A DNA stretch of 11,847 nucleotides, from the NCBI GenBank assembly GCA_031289815.1, contig JAITOS010000111.1:1-11847 (forward strand), in the 5' to 3' direction. The stretch comes from Peptococcaceae bacterium (GTDB lineage Bacteria; Bacillota; Desulfitobacteriia; Desulfitobacteriales; Desulfitobacteriaceae). Each line of letters begins with the position of its first letter. Position 1 is the first letter of the stretch. The position numbers were made by a program, and so were the translations under genes. The notes under the pieces are model-generated. The model saw only the letters and a program-made list of their open reading frames with translations. It was not told the DNA's origin and made no database searches. This document shows, in pieces, positions 6,319 to 11,847 of this stretch.

Positions 6319-6349
6319 TTGAGCCAAAAAAGAGGAATATGTGTATACA
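6319..6349 (+). promoter_or_regulatory. Possible promoter of the polysaccharide operon
   Basis: TTGAGC (6319-6324) and TATACA (6344-6349) are separated by 19 bases, slightly long. The -10 lies inside the near-palindrome TATGTGTATACATA. A start near 6356 would give a leader of about 65 bases containing the 17-bp duplication. Other AT-rich choices exist, so the call is weak, but a promoter is needed here because the toxin gene is about 230 bases away. Confidence 0.3.
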
Positions 6350-6360
6350 TAAAGAAAACA

Positions 6361-6393
6361 AATTGAAAGCAAACAAGAATTGAAAGCAAACAA
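6361..6393 (+). repeat. 17-bp direct tandem duplication in the operon leader
   Basis: AATTGAAAGCAAACAA occurs at 6361-6376 and again at 6378-6393, a tandem repeat of period 17. It sits 27 bases before the first polysaccharide gene in a purine-rich, probably unstructured leader. It may be replication slippage or a repeated protein- or RNA-binding site. Confidence 0.75.
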
Positions 6394-6419
6394 ACGGGGT
6401 AAGAAAGGAAAGACTGGCG

Positions 6420-7742
6420 ATGCTCCCTCTCTTTTGGCAGTGGCTGTTATTGCTCGTGACGATTGAAGCCCTGGTCCTGCTGGGCTGGAAAAAACCGTCG
6501 CTGCTGATTCCGTTCCTGGCGGGAGCCGCGGCGTTGGAAATATCGATTACCTGGTACCCTTCTCTGGGCGGGCTGGAAACGGCTCTGGGCGGCGACGTCA
6601 GTCTGGTGAAGCTGACCTCCATCGCCCTGATTCTGGCGGCCTTGGCGCGCCTGTGCCGCCGAAGGGATACGCGGCGGGAGCTGGGCGCGCTGGTCAACAG
6701 CTGGATCACCTGGGCTTTGGTGATCTACGTGGGCGTGGGCGGGGTTAGCGTGCTCTATTCGGCGGACCGGCATAAAACGGCGGTCGAAGTGATCCGCTTG
6801 CTCGTGCTGTTGGCCTTGTATCTGGCGGTGGGCTTGCTCTCCCAAGGGAAGCAAAAGCTGCTTCCCCTGTACGCGGTTCACACCCTGGGCTGCCTGCTGA
6901 CGCCGCTGGTGATCTTTGAGGCGGCGACCAGACACTTTATCTGGCAGCAACAATTTGCGGAGGGGGTACTGGCGCGGCCGCCGGCGACCTTTGTGGACGC
7001 CAATATCCTGGCCCGCTATCTGGTTCTGGCGCTGGTGGCCAATCTGGTATTGCAGTATTTTGCCGAAGGTTGGCGCGCGCGCAGCCTCTATCAGCTGGCG
7101 ATGGCCGCTCTGGCGGGGGCTTTAGCGGCGACGTTTTCCCGCAGCGGCTATGTGACCCTGGCGGTGGTGTTCATCCTTCTGGCGGTCTTGGTCCCGCGGC
7201 GGAAAATCCTGTTGCCGCTGGGACTGCTGGGAGTGCTGGCCGCCCTGATCCTGGCGGGCTATCCCACCATGCTGCAACGCCTATTGACGATCAAAGAGGG
7301 AATCGGCGCTCTGGACGCCCAAAGACAGTATCTGGTACAAGCGGCCTGGGCGATGTTTCGGGAGCAGCCGCTGACCGGCGTCGGTTTGGGCGCTTTTCAG
7401 ACGGTGTTTTTGGCTAAATACCTGTTTATGAAAACGGTGGAGGATGGAGCCACCTTGTCGCATACGACCGTCATGACCATCGCCGCCGAGCTGGGGTTAT
7501 TGGGTTTGGCGGCGATGGCCAACGTTTGGGCGGCGCTGATCCGGTTGATCGGGCGAACGCGCCGCCGCTTGGGCCGGGAGGAATGGATCGTGGGCGCGGC
7601 CTATGGTCTGTGGATTCTGACCATCTTTATCAGCTCCCAGGCGGAAGCGCGTTTCTTTGAAGAGCCGCTGCTGTGGGTCAGTATGGGGATGTTATATCGG
7701 CTGTCGCTGGGCGGCGCGGCGGGAGGGGCGGAAAAAACGTGA
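6420..7742 (+). CDS. O-antigen ligase/polymerase-like membrane protein (Wzy_C family, 440 aa)
   Basis: This polytopic membrane protein of the Wzy_C (O-antigen ligase) family either polymerises repeat units carried on undecaprenyl diphosphate or transfers the glycan to an acceptor on the outer face of the membrane. About ten to twelve hydrophobic segments fill the chain. Family landmarks are ARPPATFVDANILARYL (185-201), the helix start TFSRSGY (238-244), a loop at about 281-345 with LTGVGLGAF (318-326), and LSHTTVMTIAAELGLLG (346-362), whose His and Glu match conserved loop positions of WaaL/Wzy proteins. Length is typical. ATG 6420 follows AAAGGA (6404-6409). It leads the five-gene operon, and the next gene begins inside its stop codon. 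Ligase versus polymerase cannot be decided; a polymerase is more likely if the organism is Gram-positive-type. Confidence 0.88.
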   Translation: MLPLFWQWLLLLVTIEALVLLGWKKPSLLIPFLAGAAALEISITWYPSLGGLETALGGDVSLVKLTSIALILAALARLCRRRDTRRELGALVNSWITWALVIYVGVGGVSVLYSADRHKTAVEVIRLLVLLALYLAVGLLSQGKQKLLPLYAVHTLGCLLTPLVIFEAATRHFIWQQQFAEGVLARPPATFVDANILARYLVLALVANLVLQYFAEGWRARSLYQLAMAALAGALAATFSRSGYVTLAVVFILLAVLVPRRKILLPLGLLGVLAALILAGYPTMLQRLLTIKEGIGALDAQRQYLVQAAWAMFREQPLTGVGLGAFQTVFLAKYLFMKTVEDGATLSHTTVMTIAAELGLLGLAAMANVWAALIRLIGRTRRRLGREEWIVGAAYGLWILTIFISSQAEARFFEEPLLWVSMGMLYRLSLGGAAGGAEKT

Positions 7743-8743
7743 GCTGGAAATTAAAGGCGATACATCGTGAGCAATGGCAGCCATTTCTGCTGGAACATTC
7801 TCAGGGTTCCCTCTTCCATCGCTGGGAATGGCAGGAGGTGATCGAGGCGGGATTTGGCGTCCGGGTGAACCGGTTGGGGATTTTTGACGAGCGGGATCAG
7901 CTGCGCGGGCTGCTGCCCCTGGCCGAACGGAAGCTGAGCCTTCTCCGTTTGGCCGGAAGTCCCTTGAGCGGGGTGGCGACGCCGCACGGCGGGCCTTTGG
8001 GCGCGGGTCTGGCCGAGGTCTTACCGGCTTTGGAAGAGTACGCGGCGGCGCGACGGCTGGATTATCTGGAAATCGGGGTGGACAGCGCCGAGCCTCAGGC
8101 GCAAGCGGACTTGGCACAGGCGGGGTATGCGGCGGCGGTCTTGAAGACCTTGAAATTGACTCTGCCGGCGACGGAAGAGGCGCTTTGGGCGGGTTTGGAA
8201 GTCCGTTGCCGCAACGCCGTGCGCAAGGCGCAAAAGTCCGGGGTGGAAGTCGCGGCAGCCGTTAGTCTGGAAGAGTGGCTGGAACCCTATCTGGAGCTGT
8301 CCCGCGGCGTCTACTTGCGTCAGGAGAAGGAGCCGCCCTTTACGCGGGATTATTTTTGCCAGCTGTGGCGGAGTTTTTATGACAACGGCGATTTGACCGT
8401 CTTATTGGCCCGTTATGAGGGCAAAATCATCGCGGGGGCGATTTTTCCCCGTGACCGCCAGGTCGCCTACTATCTGGACGGAGTCTCGGATCGCGCGTAC
8501 AATAAAGTCGTGCCGAATAATCTGCTTCAGTGGGAGTTTTTAAAAAAAGCCCTGAATGACGGGATCGCGGTCTACGATATGGTGGGGGCCAACATTCCCA
8601 GCATTGCTCAGTTCAAAAAGAGCTTCGGCAGCACGGAGTACGCCTACCTGTACGCCTATCGGAATCGAACGCGGCGGGCGCGGCTCGGACGGGCCGTCTA
8701 CGCCAAATACGGCGCCAAGCTCAAGCGTTGGCTGCGGCGTTAA
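7739..8743 (+). CDS. FemAB/GNAT-type transferase (334 aa)
   Basis: This is a cytoplasmic protein of the FemAB-related GNAT superfamily (Acetyltransf_6-like). FemABX enzymes add amino acids from aminoacyl-tRNA to lipid-linked precursors, while relatives in polysaccharide clusters probably add acyl or aminoacyl groups to sugars. GTG 7739 is chosen as start: it overlaps the previous stop (GTGA) and has GGAGGGG (7722-7728) ten bases upstream, whereas the in-frame ATG at 7673 lies deep in the neighbour. Landmarks are SLFHRWEW (24-31), RCRNAVRKAQKSGVEV (156-171), a second GNAT half with IIAGAIF (230-236) and YYLDG (244-248), NLLQWEFLKKAL (261-272), and YDMVGANIP (279-287) followed by FKKSFG (292-297), a typical family ending. 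The tail is very basic (RRARLGR, KLKRWLRR), suiting contact with membrane or nucleic acid. The exact donor and acceptor are unknown. Confidence 0.82.
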   Translation: MSWKLKAIHREQWQPFLLEHSQGSLFHRWEWQEVIEAGFGVRVNRLGIFDERDQLRGLLPLAERKLSLLRLAGSPLSGVATPHGGPLGAGLAEVLPALEEYAAARRLDYLEIGVDSAEPQAQADLAQAGYAAAVLKTLKLTLPATEEALWAGLEVRCRNAVRKAQKSGVEVAAAVSLEEWLEPYLELSRGVYLRQEKEPPFTRDYFCQLWRSFYDNGDLTVLLARYEGKIIAGAIFPRDRQVAYYLDGVSDRAYNKVVPNNLLQWEFLKKALNDGIAVYDMVGANIPSIAQFKKSFGSTEYAYLYAYRNRTRRARLGRAVYAKYGAKLKRWLRR

Positions 8744-8768
8744 GGCGGCGAAGAAGAAGGAGCGACAT

Positions 8769-9992
8769 ATGCGCATTTTGATTTTAACGCAGTATTTTCC
8801 GCCGGAAGCAGGCGCGCCGCAGATCAGGCTGAAAGAACTGGCGAAAGGGCTGCGACAGTCCGGCCACGAAATCACGGTGGTCACGGCCTTGCCGAATTAT
8901 CCCGACGGCGTGATCCCGCCGCGTTATCGCGGACGCTGGCTGCTGCAAGACGCCGTGGCGGGGCTGGAGGGAATTCCCGTCTGGCGCACCTGGATCTATC
9001 CGGTACAGCGGGGCCGCTTCTGGAAAAGGCTGCTGAACTACTTCTCCTTTGTCTTTTCCTCCTTTTGGGGGCTGAAGCGGGCGGGCAAACAGGAACTGCT
9101 GCTCTTTGAATCCCCTCCTTTGTTCCTGGGGATCACGGCCCTGCTCTACAGCTGGCGCACCAAAACCCGGCTGATCATGAATATTTCCGACCTCTGGCCG
9201 GAATCCGCCGTGGCTTTGGGCTTGGTGCGCTCCCGTTGCCTGATCGGCGCGGCGGCCTGGTTAGAGAGGACGTTATATCGCCGGGTGTGGAAGCTCTCCG
9301 TCCAAACGGAGGGGATCCGGGACTCGCTCTGGGAGCGCGGCGTTCCCCGGGAAAAAGTAACCTTTCTGCCCAACGGCGTGGATCTCAGCCTCTTTGAGCC
9401 GCGGGAGCGCGACCGGGCGTTAGCGCGGGAGCTGGGGTATGCGGAAACGGATTTTGTGCTGCTGTACGCCGGGACGATGGGGTACGCGCAAGGCTTGGAG
9501 AGCGTGCTGGCGGCGGCGGAGATACTGCTCCCTGAGCGCGGCGTCCGCTTCCTGTTTGTCGGGGAGGGGACGGAAAAACCGAAATTGGAAGCCATCGTGC
9601 AGGAAAAAGGACTGAGCAACGTGCGCTTTGTCAGCTTTCAGCCGGTTCAGGAAATGCCCCGCTATTTTTCGCTGGCTTCGGCGAGTATCGTCCCCTTAAA
9701 AAAGAGCAAATTATTTGAAGGGGCGCGTCCCTCCAAGATGTTTCCGGCGCTGGCCTCCGAGACGCCGGTCATTTACTCCGGCGAAGGGGAAGCCGCCGCG
9801 CTGATCCGGGAATCCGGCGGCGGCGTCGTGGTCGAACCGGAAAATCCGACGGCCTTGGCGTGCGCGGTGCGGGACTTGCGGGAGAACCCGGCGCAATGCC
9901 AAGCGATGGGAGCAGCCGGCCGCCAATTTGCGGCGGAGAACTTTGCCTGGCCGCGGATCATAGAGACCTGGCTCCGAGAAACGAGGATATAG
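8769..9992 (+). CDS. Glycosyltransferase family 4, WbuB-like (407 aa)
   Basis: This cytoplasmic GT-B fold glycosyltransferase transfers a sugar from a nucleotide donor to a lipid-linked acceptor during polysaccharide assembly. It resembles WbuB-type enzymes, which use N-acetylated amino sugars. The N-domain shows ILTQYFPPEAGAPQIRL (5-21), RGRFWKRLLNYFSF (81-94), FESPP (113-117) and NISDLWPESA (138-147). The C-domain shows VTFLPNGVD (197-205), YAGTMGYAQGLE (233-244), FVGEGTEKPKL (263-273) and PLKKSKLFEGARPSKMFPAL (309-328). The last block occupies the place of the usual donor-binding PSK-x-F-E-x-x-A; here Pro replaces that Glu. ATG 8769 is preferred because AAGGAG (8757-8762) lies six bases upstream and the protein then begins with the family's normal first strand. 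The gene lies 25 bases after the FemAB-like gene. Fold is firm, sugar specificity is not. Confidence 0.9.
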   Translation: MRILILTQYFPPEAGAPQIRLKELAKGLRQSGHEITVVTALPNYPDGVIPPRYRGRWLLQDAVAGLEGIPVWRTWIYPVQRGRFWKRLLNYFSFVFSSFWGLKRAGKQELLLFESPPLFLGITALLYSWRTKTRLIMNISDLWPESAVALGLVRSRCLIGAAAWLERTLYRRVWKLSVQTEGIRDSLWERGVPREKVTFLPNGVDLSLFEPRERDRALARELGYAETDFVLLYAGTMGYAQGLESVLAAAEILLPERGVRFLFVGEGTEKPKLEAIVQEKGLSNVRFVSFQPVQEMPRYFSLASASIVPLKKSKLFEGARPSKMFPALASETPVIYSGEGEAAALIRESGGGVVVEPENPTALACAVRDLRENPAQCQAMGAAGRQFAAENFAWPRIIETWLRETRI

Positions 9993-10035
9993 GCGACCGA
10001 ACAGGGGAATGTATTTTTAGACGGGAGGAAAAACA

Positions 10036-11205
10036 ATGAGCAAGAGAGAAGAATTTTTGCCCTATAATCTGCCGCTGATCGAAGAGGACGACATCGCCGA
10101 AGTGGTGGACAGCCTGAAATCCAACTGGATTACCAAAGGGCCTAAAACTGCGGAGTTTGAAAAGCGTTTCGCCGCCTATGTCGGCGCGGAACACGCGATC
10201 GCCGTCAACTCCTGCACCGCCGCCCTGCATTTATCGCTGGTAGCGGCGGAGATCGGGCCGGGAGATGAAGTCATCGTGCCGCCCCTGACCTTCGCCGCCT
10301 CCGCCAACGTCGCCATTCACGTCGGCGCGACGCCGGTTTTTGCCGATATCGACCCGGTGACGATGTGCATCGATGCGGAAAAGATCAAAGAAAAAATCAC
10401 CCCCCGCACCAAAGCCCTGATTCCGGTGCATATCGCCGGACATCCCTGCCGCCTGGACGAGATCAGGGAAATCGCCGCCGCCCATAACCTCTTCGTCCTG
10501 GAGGACGCGGCGCACGCGGTCTACACCCGCTATAAAGGACAGCGGATCGGCGCGACGCCGCACGCCGCGGCCTTTTCCTTCTACGCGACCAAAAACATCG
10601 CCACCGGCGAAGGCGGGATGGTCACGACCGACGACGCGGCGCTGGCGGAAAAAATCCGCATGATGAGCACCCACGGAATGAGTCGCAACGCCTGGAACCG
10701 CTACGCGGCGGCGGGCTCCTGGTACTATGAAATTCTCTATCCGGGCTATAAGGACAACATGACGGATATGCAAGCCGCCCTGGGCTTAACGCAGCTGGCG
10801 AAGCTGGAGCGGATGCAGACCGCCCGCCGGGAAATCGCCTTGAAATATAACGAAGCCTTCAGCCGTCTGCCGGAGCTGGAAACGCCGGTGGAGCAAGAGT
10901 ACGCGACCCACGCCTGGCACTTGTATATCCTGAAATTGCGTTTAGAGAAGCTGAATATTGACCGCGCTCAGTTCATCGAAGAACTCAAGGCGGCACAGAT
11001 CGGAACCAGCGTGCATTACATCCCGGTACATCTGCACCCCTATTACCGGGAAACCTATGGCTACCGGCGGGGAGATTTTCCGCAATCGGAAGCGGTTTTC
11101 GACCGGACGCTCTCTCTGCCGCTCTATCCGAAGATGAGCGAGCGGGATACGGAAGACGTAATCGCGGCGGTGACGGAGATCGTGGCGAAATTCCGGAAGG
11201 GCTGA
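10036..11205 (+). CDS. DegT/DnrJ/EryC1/StrS family sugar aminotransferase (389 aa)
   Basis: This PLP-dependent enzyme transfers an amino group, usually from glutamate, to a keto-sugar nucleotide, making an amino-dideoxy sugar for the glycan. The fold-type I landmarks are SNWITKGPKTAEFEKRFA (29-46), NSCTAALHLSL (58-68), GDEVIVPPLTFAASANV (76-92), VLEDAAHA (154-161; Asp157 should pair with the PLP nitrogen), SFYATKNIATGEGGMV (181-196; Lys186 is the expected Schiff-base lysine), GYKDNMTDMQAALG (237-250) and SVHYIPVHLHPYYRE (325-339). Length is normal. GGGAGG (10023-10028) precedes ATG 10036 by seven bases, 43 bases after the glycosyltransferase gene. Closest functional types by eye are PglE/PseC-like UDP-4-keto-6-deoxy-HexNAc aminotransferases, but no dehydratase or acetyltransferase partner is in view, so the substrate is open. 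Confidence 0.93.
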   Translation: MSKREEFLPYNLPLIEEDDIAEVVDSLKSNWITKGPKTAEFEKRFAAYVGAEHAIAVNSCTAALHLSLVAAEIGPGDEVIVPPLTFAASANVAIHVGATPVFADIDPVTMCIDAEKIKEKITPRTKALIPVHIAGHPCRLDEIREIAAAHNLFVLEDAAHAVYTRYKGQRIGATPHAAAFSFYATKNIATGEGGMVTTDDAALAEKIRMMSTHGMSRNAWNRYAAAGSWYYEILYPGYKDNMTDMQAALGLTQLAKLERMQTARREIALKYNEAFSRLPELETPVEQEYATHAWHLYILKLRLEKLNIDRAQFIEELKAAQIGTSVHYIPVHLHPYYRETYGYRRGDFPQSEAVFDRTLSLPLYPKMSERDTEDVIAAVTEIVAKFRKG

Positions 11206-11215
11206 AGGGTCGGAC

Positions 11216-11845
11216 ATGAACGAGCAAGCAAAACAACGGGGCTGGCAATGGGGCGCCAAAAACATTCTCGACCGCTTGACCGCGCTGTTCCTGCTGGTTC
11301 TGCTGTCGCCGCTGTGGCTGATCATCGCGCTCTGGATTCGCCGGGATTCGCCGGGTCCGGCGCTGTACCGGCAAACGCGGGTCGGTCTGCGGGGGAAGCC
11401 GTTTACCATCTATAAATTCCGCTCCATGATTCAAAACGCGGACGCCCTGACGAAAGCCAGGCTGGAAGCGGTGCAGGATTTGGAAAACTTTGTCTTTCAG
11501 GAAAAAGACGATCCGCGTGTCACCCGCAGCGGTCGTTTTCTGCGCAAGACCAGCCTCGATGAGCTGCCGCAGCTGCTGAATATCCTGAAAGGGGAGATGA
11601 GCCTGGTGGGTCCCCGCCCGGAAGTGCCGGAGATTGTCAGGCAATACACCCCGGAGCAATACCGGCGGCTCACCGTGCAGCAGGGAGTGACCGGCTGGGC
11701 GCAAATAAACGGGCGCTCGGAGCTGACCCTGGGCGAAACCATGAAGCTGGATCTGGAATATGTAGATCGCTGGACGTTCTGGTTCGACGCGCAAATCCTC
11801 TGGCGGAGCTTCCGGGTGGTCTTCACGGGGAAGGGCGCGTATTGA
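11216..11845 (+). CDS. Initiating sugar-1-phosphate transferase (bacterial sugar transferase family, 209 aa)
   Basis: This membrane-associated phosphoglycosyl transferase moves a sugar-1-phosphate from UDP-sugar to undecaprenyl phosphate, the first committed step of the pathway. It is the short monotopic type (PglC-like), without the multi-helix N-terminal region of WbaP. One hydrophobic segment (about 19-41) contains Ser31-Pro32, matching the re-entrant helix break of PglC. Then come SPGP (45-48), YKFRSM (66-71), LRKTSLDELPQLLNIL (109-124) with the catalytic Asp115-Glu116 pair, SLVGPRPE (129-136) and GVTGWAQINGR (157-167). The usual Lys-Arg before the membrane helix reads Lys-Asn here (K15-N16). 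ATG 11216 follows GAAGGG (11204-11209), which overlaps the aminotransferase stop. The stop lies two bases from the window edge. With an adjacent DegT aminotransferase, a diacetamido sugar such as bacillosamine is a reasonable guess for its substrate. Confidence 0.94.
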   Translation: MNEQAKQRGWQWGAKNILDRLTALFLLVLLSPLWLIIALWIRRDSPGPALYRQTRVGLRGKPFTIYKFRSMIQNADALTKARLEAVQDLENFVFQEKDDPRVTRSGRFLRKTSLDELPQLLNILKGEMSLVGPRPEVPEIVRQYTPEQYRRLTVQQGVTGWAQINGRSELTLGETMKLDLEYVDRWTFWFDAQILWRSFRVVFTGKGAY

Positions 11846-11847
11846 CC

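Noticed and set aside
6122..6953. Long minus-strand ORFs across the start of the polysaccharide operon and elsewhere in GC-rich genes
   Set aside because: They are antisense shadows of well-supported genes, with Arg/Gln/Pro-rich translations and no consistent start signals.
7673..7738. ATG 7673 as the start of the FemAB-like gene
   Set aside because: It would overlap the upstream gene by 70 bases and add a Gly/Arg-rich extension. GTG 7739 has a ribosome binding site and a 4-base overlap.
8556..8768. ATG 8556 as the start of the GT4 gene
   Set aside because: The extension lies inside the FemAB-like gene in another frame and has no family resemblance. ATG 8769 begins the normal first strand.

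Overview
The window looks like a chromosomal stretch from a Gram-positive-type bacterium, most plausibly Bacillota (Clostridia or a relative). This is an inference from three things: strong AGGAGG-type ribosome binding sites, a BceAB/VexAB-style ABC exporter with paired FtsX-type permeases, and the style of the exopolysaccharide genes. I cannot name a genus. There is no rRNA, tRNA, CRISPR array or recognisable transposase. All convincing genes are on the + strand.

Layout. (1) 1-3789 is an ABC exporter operon: the end of an ATPase gene, then two paralogous FtsX-domain permease genes joined by ATGA overlaps. The first permease gene is broken by a -1 frameshift at a run of seven T (747-753). (2) 3790-4199 is a 410-base gene-free stretch. 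It holds a 61-base hairpin made of three 20-bp tandem units, a second set of nested inverted repeats with a weak terminator-like hairpin, and remnants of translation starts on both strands. (3) 4200-5045 encodes a KilA-N domain protein. (4) 5215-6192 holds a signal-anchor ORF that appears cut short by a type II toxin-antitoxin cassette (Phd/YefM-like antitoxin, RelE/ParE-like toxin). The cassette has its own near-consensus promoter, whose -35 box lies inside a perfect 15-bp inverted repeat. (5) 6193-6419 is a purine-rich leader with a 17-bp duplication. (6) 6420-11845 is a tightly packed polysaccharide operon: O-antigen ligase/polymerase-like membrane protein, FemAB/GNAT-type transferase, GT4 glycosyltransferase, DegT-family sugar aminotransferase and an initiating sugar-1-phosphate transferase. 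It probably continues past the right edge.

How the parts work together. The exporter genes encode a complex that typically moves or senses antimicrobial peptides or lipids. Whether it still works here depends on the frameshift. The middle 2.4 kb (KilA-N, truncated ORF, toxin-antitoxin, palindromes) reads as an accessory insertion zone. The right half should build a lipid-linked glycan: the sugar transferase loads the first sugar on undecaprenyl phosphate, the aminotransferase supplies an amino sugar, the GT4 enzyme extends the chain, the FemAB-like protein may add an aminoacyl group, and the Wzy/WaaL-like protein polymerises or ligates the product. Base composition by eye becomes clearly richer in G+C from about 6.4 kb, so the two halves may have different histories.

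The most interesting signals are the iterated palindrome at 3892-3955, the toxin-antitoxin promoter/operator that has become the 3' end of another ORF, and the FemAB-like gene inside a polysaccharide operon. I did not find a convincing, wholly new multi-gene system.
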